This document shows positions 18,281 to 26,732 of a stretch of 64,000 nt of DNA, piece after piece. The stretch's first letter is position 1, and each line of letters starts with the position of its first letter. This stretch comes from Paracoccus shandongensis. GTDB taxonomy: Bacteria > Pseudomonadota > Alphaproteobacteria > Rhodobacterales > Rhodobacteraceae. The stretch spans positions 1-64,000 of the forward strand of contig NZ_JAFLRK010000002.1 in NCBI RefSeq assembly GCF_017315735.1. Direction: 5' to 3'. The notes beneath the pieces were generated by a model. That model searched no databases and had not been told where the DNA came from. It saw only the letters and a program-made list of their open reading frames with translations. The position numbers and the translations under genes were made by a program.

Positions 18281-18904
18281 TCAGACCGCGCGGGGCTGCA
18301 AGCCGCCCTGGTCGATCAGGAAATCGACGATGTCCTGCACGCCCCTGCCGTGGCGCAACTGCGCCATGACCACCGGGCGGGCACCGCGCGCGGCGCGCGC
18401 ATCCGACTCCAGTAGCGTGGCATCCACGCCCACATGGGGGGCAAGGTCGGTCTTGTTCACCACCAGCAGGTCCGACCGCGCCAGGCCGGGGCCGCGCTTG
18501 CGGGGGATGTCCTGGCCGGCGGCGGTGTCGATCACATAGATCGTCAGGTCCGCCAGTTCCGGCGAGAAGGTCGCGGCCAGGTTGTCGCCGCCCGATTCGA
18601 TCAGGATCAGGTCAAGGTCGGGAAAGGCCGCGTTCAGATCGGCGATGGCGGCCAGGTTGATGCTGGCGTCCTCGCGGATGGCGGTATGGGGGCAGCCGCC
18701 GGTTTCCACGCCCCGGATGCGGTCCCGAGGCAAGACCTGGGCGCGCATCAGGGCCTCGGCGTCCTCTCGGGTATAGATGTCGTTGGTGATCACCGCCATG
18801 GACAGGCGCGGGGCCAGGGCGCGGGCCAGTTGTTCGGTCAGCGTGGTCTTGCCCGCGCCGACGGGGCCGCCGATGCCGACGCGGAGGGGACCGTTATGGC
18901 TCAT
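18281..18904 (-). CDS. ureG: Urease accessory GTPase UreG
   Basis: UreG is the SIMIBI-class GTPase whose hydrolysis drives nickel insertion into apo-urease within the UreDFG complex. The 207-residue protein has P-loop GGPVGAGKT (12-20), the nickel-binding CPH motif (C71-H73), ESGGDN (103-108) and NKTDL. The ATG at 18904 overlaps the ureF stop as ATGA. It is the last ure gene before the urt block. Confidence 0.97.
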   Translation of the reverse strand: MSHNGPLRVGIGGPVGAGKTTLTEQLARALAPRLSMAVITNDIYTREDAEALMRAQVLPRDRIRGVETGGCPHTAIREDASINLAAIADLNAAFPDLDLILIESGGDNLAATFSPELADLTIYVIDTAAGQDIPRKRGPGLARSDLLVVNKTDLAPHVGVDATLLESDARAARGARPVVMAQLRHGRGVQDIVDFLIDQGGLQPRAV

Positions 18905-19584
18905 GATCGGAAAATCCTGACGGGCATGGTTTCGTGGCGCATGGCGGCGATCTCCGCGCCCCAGGCGGTGCTGGCAAGGTCGTCGGCGGTTGCCTGGGCG
19001 GCGCGGGCCGCGGCGGCAAGGATCGCGGGTTGCAGGGCGGCCAGCATCCGCTGCCCCTCGACCGGACCGAGGGGCATGAACCGCACGGCTGCGGAAATCA
19101 GCGCGGCGGCCTGGGCTTGCAGGAAGGCCGCGAGGATTTCCGCGTGCGGCAGGGGCAGCGCGGCGCAGGCGCGGCCGAAGGCCACGGGCAGGGCGGCGGG
19201 GGGCTGCGCCCGGCCGGTCAGGGCGGCGACGGTGGCGGCGAAGGCGGTGCCCTGTTCCACCGTCTCGGCCAGGCGCTGCGCGGTCAGGCAGGCGGCGCGG
19301 GCCAGGTCGTCCAGGGCCGCGTGATCCGTGGCGCGCAGCGACAGCGCCACCAGCACCGCGTCCGTCCAGCCCGCGCCGTGGTCCAGCCAGTCGGCCAGCC
19401 ACAGGGGCAGGGTCGCGCGGGTGACAAGCCCCTGGTCCATCGCCCATTCCAGGCCCTGCGACCAGGCAAAGCCGCCCACCGGGAAGGCGGGCGACAGGAT
19501 CTGGGCCAGGTGCAGGCGCGCGGCCTCAGTGGTGATGGGCGGACAAGGGGGAATGGTCGTGGCCGTTGGCAGGAGGATGGTCAT
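18901..19584 (-). CDS. ureF: Urease accessory protein UreF
   Basis: UreF joins UreD and UreG and gates GTPase activity during urease activation. The predicted 227-residue protein contains the family core [20 protein letters not shown] about 25-45 residues from the start and [17 protein letters not shown] near the C-terminus. The chosen ATG (19584) makes ureF overlap ureE by 59 bases. An in-frame upstream ATG at 19638 would lengthen the overlap and is not needed for the conserved domain. Confidence 0.9.
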   Translation of the reverse strand: MTILLPTATTIPPCPPITTEAARLHLAQILSPAFPVGGFAWSQGLEWAMDQGLVTRATLPLWLADWLDHGAGWTDAVLVALSLRATDHAALDDLARAACLTAQRLAETVEQGTAFAATVAALTGRAQPPAALPVAFGRACAALPLPHAEILAAFLQAQAAALISAAVRFMPLGPVEGQRMLAALQPAILAAAARAAQATADDLASTAWGAEIAAMRHETMPVRIFRS

Positions 19585-20038
19585 GGGCGTGATCGTCCGA
19601 AGCCCCGTGCGAATGCCCGAAGGTCCGCCCATGGCCATAGGCGCCGCCTTCCGGGCGGAAGGGCAGGGCCTTGTGGCAGATCTCGGCCCCCAGCTTGCGC
19701 AGCATCGCCTCCAGCACGTGGTCCTGGCGGATGACCAGGCGGTCTGCCTCGATCCGGCAGGGGGTGTGGCGGTTGCCGATGTGCCAGGCCAGGCGCGCCA
19801 GATGGCCGCGGATCACCATCACGGGTTCGGGTTTGGCGCGCACCACGACCTGGCGGCCGTCGGACAGTTCAAAGGCGTCGCCGTCCTCCAGGCTGGTCAC
19901 TTCGGGCAGGTCCACCAGGAAATCGCCCGCCGCGCAGGACAGCTTCCTGCGCCGCATCAGGCGGCCTTCGTAATCCAGCGAAACTTCCCCGTCAAAAGGG
20001 GCGGGGGCGTTGCGGATGATGCGGGTGGCGGTGATCAT
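19526..20038 (-). CDS. ureE: Urease nickel metallochaperone UreE
   Basis: UreE delivers Ni(II) to the urease activation complex. The 170-residue protein has an N-terminal beta domain and a C-terminal domain with the conserved nickel-site region (GNRHTPCRIE). It ends in a His/Asp-rich tail at about 135-170 ([13 protein letters not shown] and [11 protein letters not shown]) that can store several Ni ions. It lies 15 bases after ureC and overlaps ureF by 59 bases; the His-rich tail is what overlaps. Confidence 0.94.
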   Translation of the reverse strand: MITATRIIRNAPAPFDGEVSLDYEGRLMRRRKLSCAAGDFLVDLPEVTSLEDGDAFELSDGRQVVVRAKPEPVMVIRGHLARLAWHIGNRHTPCRIEADRLVIRQDHVLEAMLRKLGAEICHKALPFRPEGGAYGHGRTFGHSHGASDDHAHDHPPANGHDHSPLSAHHH

Positions 20039-20053
20039 GGGGGGTCCTCCTTC

Positions 20054-21742
20054 TTAGTAGAGGAAATAGCGTTGTGCCATGGGAAGTTCCCTTGCAGGCT
20101 CGCAGGTTAACAATTGTCCATCGGCGCGGACCTCGTAGGTTTCAGGGTCCACCGCGATGGCGGGCATGGCGGCGTTCAGGACCATGTCGGCCTTGCCGAT
20201 GGACCGGGTGTTCCCGACGGCGATCAGGGTCTTGTCGAGGCCGTCCGCCGCGCCCGCGTCCAGCCCCGCCTTGCTGACGAACAGCGCCGATGCCCGGCCC
20301 GTATGCCCCCACATCGGGCGGCTGAAGATCGGCTGCACGGGGATGGATCCGTTGGGATCGCCCATCTGCGCCACGCTGATCTGGCCGCCGACCAGCACCA
20401 TTTCCGGCTTGACGCCGAAGAAGGCGGGGGACCACAGCACCAGGTCGGCGCGCTTGCCGGGGGTGACGCTGCCGATATGGGCCGACACGCCATGCGCGAT
20501 GGCCGGGTTGATCGTGTATTTGGCGATGTAGCGCCGGGCGCGCAGGTTGTCGTTCTGGCCCTGCTCCTCGGGCAGGCGGCCGCGCTGGCGGCGCATCTTG
20601 TCGGCGGTCTGCCAGGTGCGGATGATCACCTCTCCGATCCGGCCCATGGCCTGGCTGTCCGAGGAAATGACGCTGAACGCGCCCAGGTCGTGCAGGATGT
20701 CCTCGGCGGCGATGGTTTCGCGTCGGATGCGGGATTCGGCGAAGGCCACGTCCTCGGGCACCCGGCGGTCGAGGTGATGGCAGACCATCAGCATGTCGAG
20801 ATGCTCCTCGACCGTGTTGGCCGTATAGGGCCGCGTCGGGTTGGTGGACGAGGGCAGGACATTGCCCATCCCCACCATGCGGATGATGTCGGGGGCGTGC
20901 CCGCCGCCCGCGCCCTCGGTGTGATAGGCATGGATGGTGCGGCCCGCGATGGCGGCCATGGTATCCTCGACAAAGCCCGATTCGTTCAGCGTGTCGGTGT
21001 GGATCATCACCTGCACGTCCATCCTGTCCGCCACGGTCAGGCAGGTGTCAATGGCGGCGGGGGTGGTGCCCCAGTCCTCGTGCAGCTTCAGCGCGCAGGC
21101 GCCCGCGCGGATCTGTTCCTCCAGCGGTTCGGGGCGCGAGGCATTGCCCTTGCCCGCGATGCCGATGTTCACCGGCAGGTCGGCGCAGGCTTCCAGCATC
21201 CGGGCGATGTGCCAGGGGCCGGGGGTGCAGGTGGTGGCAAGCGTCCCGTGCGCGGGCCCGGTGCCGCCGCCCAGCAGGGTGGTGACGCCCGAATGCAGCG
21301 CATGGTCCACCTGCTGCGGGCAGATATAGTGGATGTGGCAGTCAAAGCCGCCGGGCGTCAGGATGCGCCCCTCGCCCGCGATGATTTCCGTGCCGGGACC
21401 GATGACCAGCGTGACGCCCGGCTGCGTGTCGGGGTTGCCCGCCTTGCCGATGCCCGCGATGCGCCCGTCCCGCAGGCCCACATCGGCCTTGGTGATGCCT
21501 TGGTGATCAAAGATCACGACGCCGGTGATGACCGTGTCCATGGCGCCGCCTTCGCGCGTCACCTGGGACTGGCCCATGCCGTCGCGCACGACCTTGCCGC
21601 CGCCGAACTTCACCTCCTCGCCGGGGATGGTCAGGTCGCGCTCGACCTCGATCAGCAGGTCGGTATCGGCCAGGCGGATGCGGTCGCCGGTGGTGGGGCC
21701 GTAGAGGGCCGCGTAATCGGCGCGGGAAAGATTTAGTCCCAT
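20054..21742 (-). CDS. ureC: Urease alpha subunit UreC
   Basis: UreC is the catalytic subunit that hydrolyses urea to ammonia and carbamate. The 562-residue protein shows every nickel-centre residue: H136 and H138 (CHIH), carbamylated K219 ([11 protein letters not shown]), H248, H274 and D362 ([10 protein letters not shown]), plus catalytic H322 (CHHL) on the flap. The ATG at 21742 has AAGG about six bases upstream; a GTG two codons earlier (21748) is too close to that site. A 235-base AT-rich insert separates it from ureB, which is unusual because the two are normally almost contiguous. Confidence 0.98.
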   Translation of the reverse strand: MGLNLSRADYAALYGPTTGDRIRLADTDLLIEVERDLTIPGEEVKFGGGKVVRDGMGQSQVTREGGAMDTVITGVVIFDHQGITKADVGLRDGRIAGIGKAGNPDTQPGVTLVIGPGTEIIAGEGRILTPGGFDCHIHYICPQQVDHALHSGVTTLLGGGTGPAHGTLATTCTPGPWHIARMLEACADLPVNIGIAGKGNASRPEPLEEQIRAGACALKLHEDWGTTPAAIDTCLTVADRMDVQVMIHTDTLNESGFVEDTMAAIAGRTIHAYHTEGAGGGHAPDIIRMVGMGNVLPSSTNPTRPYTANTVEEHLDMLMVCHHLDRRVPEDVAFAESRIRRETIAAEDILHDLGAFSVISSDSQAMGRIGEVIIRTWQTADKMRRQRGRLPEEQGQNDNLRARRYIAKYTINPAIAHGVSAHIGSVTPGKRADLVLWSPAFFGVKPEMVLVGGQISVAQMGDPNGSIPVQPIFSRPMWGHTGRASALFVSKAGLDAGAADGLDKTLIAVGNTRSIGKADMVLNAAMPAIAVDPETYEVRADGQLLTCEPARELPMAQRYFLY

Positions 21743-21748
21743 GATCAC

Positions 21749-21977
21749 CTTATCGTGAGGGTTTCACACCTAAGCTTTTGAAATGAAGCTAAGAGAAGCG
21801 GACGTCGTGCGAACAAACAGGTGACGGTCAGCAACATATGGTTCTATTGGGAAGGTTGCCGAAATCGCTCTGAATTAGGTGACTAATGTCAAATGTAGAA
21901 TTCGCTCTCACGGTTGTCTCAATTGCCCTAAGTGCTGTTATGGCAATTGGTAAGTTCCGTGGTTGGTTCTGACCCAT
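21749..21977. other. AT-rich insert between ureB and ureC
   Basis: About 230 bases whose base composition differs sharply from the flanking urease genes (by eye well below half G+C, with GAATTC, TTTTGAAATGAAG and ATTGCC stretches). It encodes no urease function. On the + strand, opposite to the operon, three tiny frames are chained: 21783-21824, 21821-21886 (GTGA overlap) and 21886-21972 (TAATG overlap). It may be a remnant of transferred DNA. No terminal repeats or target duplication could be made out. Confidence 0.6.
21886..21972 (+). CDS. Possible 28-residue membrane peptide
   Basis: ATG at 21886 follows AGGTG at a workable distance. The 28 residues begin MSNVEFALTVVSIALSAV, form one hydrophobic helix, and end in a basic/aromatic tail (KFRGWF). 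It could be a small membrane peptide, or the start of a broken membrane protein. The surrounding AT-rich sequence argues for foreign origin. Nothing identifies a function, and chance occurrence is possible. Confidence 0.25.
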   Translation: MSNVEFALTVVSIALSAVMAIGKFRGWF

Positions 21978-22295
21978 TTACAGCGCCCCCATCACGGCTT
22001 TCCGAAACCCCTGCACCACGCGGTCGCCCGCGAAGGGGATCAGGCGGACCTCGCGGGACTGGCCGGGTTCAAAGCGGACGGCGGTGCCGGCGGGGATCGA
22101 CAGGCGCATCCCGCGCGCGGCGGTGCGGTCGAAGTCCAGCGCCGGGTTGGTCTCGGCGAAGTGGTAATGGCTGCCGACCTGGATCGGGCGGTCGCCGGTG
22201 TTGGCGACCATGAGGGTAACCGGATCGCGGCCCTGGTTCAGGGTGATCTCGCCGGGGGCGGGCAGGATTTCGCCTGGAATGATCTGGCGGATCAT
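21978..22295 (-). CDS. ureB: Urease beta subunit UreB
   Basis: UreB is the structural beta subunit of the (alpha-beta-gamma)3 urease. It is 105 residues: [20 protein letters not shown] at the N-terminus, [20 protein letters not shown] at about 34-53, and [16 protein letters not shown] at about 64-79, all conserved in the family. Its ATG (22295) directly abuts the stop of the UreJ gene (22296). The AT-rich insert begins directly beyond its stop codon, so the reading frame is intact. Confidence 0.96.
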   Translation of the reverse strand: MIRQIIPGEILPAPGEITLNQGRDPVTLMVANTGDRPIQVGSHYHFAETNPALDFDRTAARGMRLSIPAGTAVRFEPGQSREVRLIPFAGDRVVQGFRKAVMGAL

Positions 22296-22853
22296 TCAGG
22301 CCCCCATCGCCAGCGCCAGGCCCGCCACGGCGGTGCCGCCGCCCAGGGCGCGCAGCAGGGCGCCATGGTTCAGGGCCTTGCCCGCGACGATGCCCGCCCC
22401 GTGCAGCGCCAGGGTGGCCAGCGCAAAGCCCGCCGCATAGGCTGCCAGCCCCTGCGCCGGGCCTTCCGCGCCATGCGCCCAGCCATGGGCAAAGCCGAAG
22501 ACCGCCGCGCCCGGCACCAGCAGCGCCAGCGGCGGGCGCGCGGCCATCGCCACCAGCGCGCCCAGGATGATGACCGAGGCCAGGATCATCGGCTCGACCC
22601 CCGGGAAGGGCAGCCCGGCGACGCCCGCAAGCCCGCCCGCGATCATGCTGCCCACGAAAGCGCAAGGCAGCGCCCCCATCGCCCGCCCGCCGATCTGGGC
22701 CGCCAGCAGGCCAAGCGCCACCATCGCCAGCAGGTGATCGGTCCCGCCGACGGGGTGGGCCAGGCCGCTGAGGAACTGGCCCTGGTCGTGGGAACCGACA
22801 TGGGCCAGGGCGGCTTGGGGCAGCAGGGCGGCGACAAGAACAATCTTCTTCAT
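22296..22853 (-). CDS. ureJ: HupE/UreJ family nickel permease
   Basis: The product is a 185-residue membrane protein with a signal-like N-terminus (ending ALAH), the HVG.H motif after it, HPVGGTDHLLAMVALGLLAAQ at about 33-53, and FGFAHGWAHG near 118-127. The histidines are the pattern expected of HupE/UreJ proteins, which are thought to bring nickel across the inner or outer membrane. It sits between ureA and ureB with no spacing on either side, which is an arrangement seen in other alphaproteobacterial urease operons. Confidence 0.9.
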   Translation of the reverse strand: MKKIVLVAALLPQAALAHVGSHDQGQFLSGLAHPVGGTDHLLAMVALGLLAAQIGGRAMGALPCAFVGSMIAGGLAGVAGLPFPGVEPMILASVIILGALVAMAARPPLALLVPGAAVFGFAHGWAHGAEGPAQGLAAYAAGFALATLALHGAGIVAGKALNHGALLRALGGGTAVAGLALAMGA

Positions 22854-23165
22854 TCAGGCCTCGTGGCGGATGGGGTGGTGGACGGTGACAAGCTTGGTGC
22901 CGTCGGGAAAGGTGGCCTCGACCTGCACGGACTCGATCATTTCGGGGATGCCGGGCATGCACTGGTCCGCCGTGATCACATGCGCGCCCGCCCCCATCAG
23001 GTCGGCGACCGTGCGGCCGTCGCGCGCGCCCTCGACCACGAAATCGGTGATCAGCGCGATGGCCTCGGGGTGGTTCAGCTTGACGCCGCGGGCCAACCGG
23101 TTGCGGGCCACCATCGCGGCGACCGAGACCAGCAGCTTTTCGCGTTCGCGGGGGGAAAGATTCAT
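22854..23165 (-). CDS. ureA: Urease gamma subunit UreA
   Basis: UreA is the smallest structural subunit of urease. It is 103 residues: [34 protein letters not shown] and [20 protein letters not shown] are family-defining segments. It starts at ATG 23165, 2 bases downstream of the ureD stop, and runs straight into ureJ. Confidence 0.97.
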   Translation of the reverse strand: MNLSPREREKLLVSVAAMVARNRLARGVKLNHPEAIALITDFVVEGARDGRTVADLMGAGAHVITADQCMPGIPEMIESVQVEATFPDGTKLVTVHHPIRHEA

Positions 23166-23167
23166 CG

Positions 23168-23983
23168 TCAGACCTGCCAGATGCGGGGAAGGGGATCGGG
23201 GCGCAGGGCTGTCAGCAGCCGGTTGACCTGCCGCCGCAGGGGCCAGTCGTCGCGGGCAAGGCAGCGGATCACCAGGCGGCCCGGCGGGGCGCTGGCGGCA
23301 CCCGTGACGCCCGGCTCGTCCAGGACGGCGCGGGCCGTGCCCAGCAGGTCGGACGCATGGGGCGCGACCATCGCCAGCGTCGCCAGGCAGCGCGCGCCAT
23401 CCAGCAGGGCGGGACCGGCCAGCCGGGGCAGGGCCGCGTCGTCCAGCGCCATGGCGTCGTGATGAACCACGCGCCCCGCCCGCCGCACCACGCGGCGGTC
23501 GCGCAGGTGCAGGCGGCGGGGTTGCTCGCCCATGGCGAGGCGGCCCAGCACGATCATGTCCAGCAGCAGGCAGCCCGCGCCGGGGGCCAGATCCACCGCC
23601 GTTTCGCGATCCAGCCGCGCGCCGTCGAACAGGATGGTGTCCTGCGGCAGCCAGTCGAGCCAGCCGTTCTCGCCCACCGTCATGCGGACCTTGGCGCGCG
23701 CCGGATCATCCTCGGCGCGATAGGCCCGTTCCGCCGTCTGCGTCGTGGCAAGCGCACGCGCCCCGGGCCGCAGCGTGACCGCGAAGGACAGCCGGTCGCC
23801 GGACGCCAGCCCGCCCGAGGTGTTGAGAAACACGATCTCGGGCAATCCCGCCGTCACGCGCGGCAGCATCGCCTTGGCCGAACCCGCTTGCGCCAGATCG
23901 ACCAGCCCGCGCGGCCCCATGACCACATGCGCGGCGCCCGTGCTGCGCTGGAGAAGGGGCGAGGGAGAGGCGGCGTCGAACAT
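23168..23983 (-). CDS. ureD: Urease accessory protein UreD
   Basis: UreD (UreH) is the scaffold that docks on apo-urease and forms the tunnel through which UreF and UreG deliver nickel. It is 271 residues with [15 protein letters not shown] at about 53-67, [25 protein letters not shown] and [15 protein letters not shown], typical of the family. It is the first ure gene; the 130 bases before it (23984-24113) should hold the operon promoter, but no convincing promoter was recognised. Confidence 0.95.
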   Translation of the reverse strand: MFDAASPSPLLQRSTGAAHVVMGPRGLVDLAQAGSAKAMLPRVTAGLPEIVFLNTSGGLASGDRLSFAVTLRPGARALATTQTAERAYRAEDDPARAKVRMTVGENGWLDWLPQDTILFDGARLDRETAVDLAPGAGCLLLDMIVLGRLAMGEQPRRLHLRDRRVVRRAGRVVHHDAMALDDAALPRLAGPALLDGARCLATLAMVAPHASDLLGTARAVLDEPGVTGAASAPPGRLVIRCLARDDWPLRRQVNRLLTALRPDPLPRIWQV

Positions 23984-24113
23984 GCCCCGAGGGGGCGTTC
24001 CGCCGGGGGAAAGGTCAATCGGGCGTCATTCGCAGGATGCCCGCCTGCCGCGCCAGACAAGGGGCATTGCCGACGGATTGGGCTGCTTGCTTACGCCCCG
24101 GGCAATCCTTGGA

Positions 24114-24869
24114 TCAATGTGCCGCCGCCTGCAGCAGCCTGCGCCGGGCGGGGGGGATCGCCCGGATCTCGACCCCGGTGAAGACATGCATGGTCCGCAG
24201 GGCGGGGTCCACGACGGCGTGGTCGCTGACCCATCCGCCAAGCGCCAGATAGCTGCGCAGCAGGGGCGGCATCGCGGCCATGGCGCGGCGGGGGTCGGGC
24301 TGGCCCGACCGCTGCGCGCGGGCGAAGCGGAACACATGGGGCGCCTTGATGCGCGGCCACCAGCGGCGCGGGGCCAGGTGGCGGGCGCGCAGGACGGCGA
24401 AGGCCTCGGCATGGGCGGCAGGCTCGGTCCCGATGAACGAGGAGCAGCCGAACAGCATCTGCACGCCGGTTTCCTCGACCAGGCGGGTCAGGGCGGCCCA
24501 GGCGGTGCGGATGATGTCGGGATCGCGCAGCGCCGGGTGGACGCAGAAGCGCCCGATTTCCAGCATGGGGGCGTCAAAGGCCTCCAGCGCCGACAGGTCA
24601 TAGAACTGCGCCGAATAGCTGCGGGCGATGCCGCCCCCGTCCGCCAGCGGCAGGAAGCGGAAGCAGCAGGCCAGATGGCCCGTCGCCGCGTCCTCGACCA
24701 GCATGTGGCGGCAGCGGGCGTCGAGGGCGTCGGTGTCCAGCTGCGCGCCGTCGTCCGCCGCGCCGCTCCGGGCGACAAAGCACAGCCAGCGCAGGCGCTG
24801 CGCGGCGCGCAGGTCGCCCGGGGTCTCGGCCAGCCGGGCCAGATACCGGCCTTTTCGCAATGGTTGCAT
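24114..24869 (-). CDS. GNAT-type acyltransferase, OlsB-like
   Basis: The 251-residue protein resembles OlsB, the N-acyltransferase that puts a 3-hydroxy fatty acyl chain on ornithine to make lyso-ornithine lipid, a membrane lipid common in Rhodobacteraceae. Seen here are RWLCFVARSG, DALDARCRHMLVED, CCFRFLPL, EIGRFCVHPALRDPDIIRTAW and LFGCSSFIGTEP, a pattern shared by OlsB and related hemolysin-like acyltransferases. The ATG at 24869 has AAAGG six bases upstream; an ATG at 24887 lacks proper spacing. The partner olsA is not in the window, so ornithine as acceptor is inference. Confidence 0.75.
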   Translation of the reverse strand: MQPLRKGRYLARLAETPGDLRAAQRLRWLCFVARSGAADDGAQLDTDALDARCRHMLVEDAATGHLACCFRFLPLADGGGIARSYSAQFYDLSALEAFDAPMLEIGRFCVHPALRDPDIIRTAWAALTRLVEETGVQMLFGCSSFIGTEPAAHAEAFAVLRARHLAPRRWWPRIKAPHVFRFARAQRSGQPDPRRAMAAMPPLLRSYLALGGWVSDHAVVDPALRTMHVFTGVEIRAIPPARRRLLQAAAH

Positions 24870-24931
24870 GGGGCGCCTTTTAATCATCCTTAACGATCCT
24901 AGCGCCATGTCGGGGCGAAAGTCCGGAAAAT

Positions 24932-26002
24932 CTAGTCCCCGGCCCGGTCGCCTAGCACGTCCTCGACATAGATGCGCTTGACCAGGATGATCGAGACCAG
25001 CAGCAGGGGCGTCGCCAGCACCACCCCGGCAAAGCCGAACAGGCTGCCGAAGGCCAGGATCGCCAGCACCGTCAGCGCGGGCGGCAGGTCGGCGGCGAAA
25101 CGCTGGATCAGGGGCATCAGCAGGTTGCCTTCCAGTTGCTGAACGACCACGAACAGCACCGCGACCCAGACGGCCAGGTCGAAGCCCTGGGTCATCGCGA
25201 ACAGCACGGCGGGGATGCCCGACAGGAAGGGGCCCACCACGGGGATGATGTTGGTCAGCCCGGCGATCAGCCCCAGCACCAGGGCCAGCGGCACCCCCAG
25301 CAGCCACAGCCCAAGGCCCGTGACCAGGGCCACCAGCACCATGTCCAGCGCCTGTCCCCCCATCCAGCGGCCCAGGGCGCGCCCCAGTTCGTCGGCGATC
25401 CCGGCCGCGCGGGCCCGATAGGACGGTGGCACCAGCCGCAGCGCGCCGCCCCGATACATGGGCGCGTCCAGCGCCAGGAAGATCGCCACCGTCACCAGCA
25501 GCACCCCGTTCGCCAGGCTGCCGAAGACCGTGGTCAGCGTCCCCGTCAGATAGCCGAAGACCGAGGGCAGGCTGCCCGTCGGCGCGGCACCACCCCCTTC
25601 CTGGGCATTTTCGATCCGCCGTTCCAGGAACTGGCCGACGGGGCTGTCGCCCAGCCAGTTTTCCACCTGCCGCCAAGCGTCGGGCAGGCTGCCGATCAGC
25701 TGCCGGAACTGGTCCGAGATCGACGGCCCCGCCCAGGCCACGATCCCGAGAATGGCCAGGGTGGCGGCCAGGGCGCAGAGCAGCACCCCCGGCTTGACGC
25801 CAAGGCCCGCCCGCCGGTGCAGGAACGCCGCCCCCGCCCGCAGCGCGATGGCGATCAGGATCGCGCCGAAGCCCATCAGCAGCACGTTCGACCATTGCCA
25901 GGCGGCGGCCAGCAGCAGCGCCGCGGCGAAGGCCACGGCAACGGGGCCGGGCCGCAGGCGGGGCTGCGGGACGGGGGCTTGGGCTGTGGGACGGTCGGTC
26001 AT
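24932..26002 (-). CDS. AI-2E family transporter (PerM-like)
   Basis: The product is a 356-residue membrane protein of the AI-2E exporter superfamily. It has a pair of N-terminal helices, a helical periplasmic stretch (about 90-160), then the conserved C-terminal block GLIAGLTNIIPVVGPFLSGIPAVLFA followed by VVQQLEGNLLMPLI. Family members include the autoinducer-2 exporter TqsA and various efflux proteins; the substrate here cannot be deduced. The ATG at 26002 (MTDRPTAQAPVPQPR) gives a short disordered N-terminus; the frame to 26275 has no coding features. It is divergent from ndk. Confidence 0.85.
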   Translation of the reverse strand: MTDRPTAQAPVPQPRLRPGPVAVAFAAALLLAAAWQWSNVLLMGFGAILIAIALRAGAAFLHRRAGLGVKPGVLLCALAATLAILGIVAWAGPSISDQFRQLIGSLPDAWRQVENWLGDSPVGQFLERRIENAQEGGGAAPTGSLPSVFGYLTGTLTTVFGSLANGVLLVTVAIFLALDAPMYRGGALRLVPPSYRARAAGIADELGRALGRWMGGQALDMVLVALVTGLGLWLLGVPLALVLGLIAGLTNIIPVVGPFLSGIPAVLFAMTQGFDLAVWVAVLFVVVQQLEGNLLMPLIQRFAADLPPALTVLAILAFGSLFGFAGVVLATPLLLVSIILVKRIYVEDVLGDRAGD

Positions 26003-26129
26003 GCGGGGGCCTTTCGTCTGGGTCGCGCGCATCATGCCTGCCTTGCCCGCAGATACCATCCCTGATAACCGGGCGCGGATTTCATGACCGGCGGGGTTGG
26101 CCCGCCTGCCACAGCAAGGGGATGCCTCC

Positions 26130-26552
26130 ATGGCCATCGAACGCACGCTTTCCATCATCAAGCCCGACGCCACCCGCCGCAACCTGACCGGCAAGATCAA
26201 CGCCAAGTTCGAGGACGCGGGCCTGCGCATCGTCGCGCAAAAGCGCATCAAGCTGTCGGCCGAGCAGGCGGGCAAGTTCTACGAAGTCCACAAGGACCGC
26301 CCCTTCTATGGCGAACTGGTCGAGTTCATGGCATCCGAACCCGTCGTCGTGCAGGTTCTGGAAGGCGAGAACGCCATTGCCAAGAACCGCGAAGTGATGG
26401 GCGCGACCAACCCCGCCCAGGCCGACGCGGGCACCATCCGCAAGGAATTCGCCCTCTCGGTCGGCGAGAACTCGGTCCACGGGTCCGACGCGCCGGAAAC
26501 GGCCAAGGAGGAGATCGCGTTCTTCTTCTCGGGGCTGGAATTGGTCGGCTGA
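26130..26552 (+). CDS. ndk: Nucleoside diphosphate kinase
   Basis: Ndk balances NTP pools by phosphate transfer through a phosphohistidine. The 140-residue protein is full length, with [14 protein letters not shown] at the start and the active-site NSVHGSD carrying H117. The ATG at 26130 follows AAGGGG; the upstream in-frame start at 26097 adds a non-conserved leader. A strong terminator follows 22 bases after the stop. Confidence 0.98.
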   Translation: MAIERTLSIIKPDATRRNLTGKINAKFEDAGLRIVAQKRIKLSAEQAGKFYEVHKDRPFYGELVEFMASEPVVVQVLEGENAIAKNREVMGATNPAQADAGTIRKEFALSVGENSVHGSDAPETAKEEIAFFFSGLELVG

Positions 26553-26574
26553 TCGCCTGACGGATGTGATGCGG

Positions 26575-26599
26575 AAAGGGGCCTTCGCGGCCCCTTTTT
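26575..26599 (+). terminator. Rho-independent terminator of ndk
   Basis: AAAGGGGCC (26575-26583) pairs perfectly with GGCCCCTTT (26589-26597) around a TTCGC loop, ending in five Ts. It lies directly after ndk. Confidence 0.9.
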
Positions 26600-26663
26600 C
26601 ATGCGGGGCGGGCGCTTCACGCCCCCCTCGGGTCGGGCGCCTGCCTTTCGTGTTCATGGAGCG

Positions 26664-26731
26664 GCACCGTCTTTTGTGGCACCGTCACACGAAGGGCGGG
26701 GGAAATGCGGTGCATTTCCTGATCCCGCCCG
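26664..26731 (-). repeat. Dispersed 3'-UTR palindromic repeat, copy B
   Basis: On the - strand, GGGCGGGATCAGGAAATGC pairs with GCATTTCCCCCGCCC, followed by a GACGGTGCCAC segment and a second GACGGTGCC. It begins 2 bases after the stop of the sulfatase-like gene and matches copy A at 10115-10182 in sequence, structure and position relative to its gene. The two copies differ at paired stem positions (AAATGC/GCATTT here, AAACGC/GGTTT there). Confidence 0.7.
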
Positions 26732-26732
26732 T

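Noticed and set aside
18281-19447. Extended 388-codon frame over ureG and ureF
   Set aside because: Upstream of 18904 it is out of frame with ureF and lacks coding features; ureG starts at 18904.
21821-21886. 21-codon frame with NIWFYWEG, resembling the start of some glycosyltransferases
   Set aside because: It stops after 21 codons and no continuation exists in any frame. Kept only as part of the AT-rich insert description.
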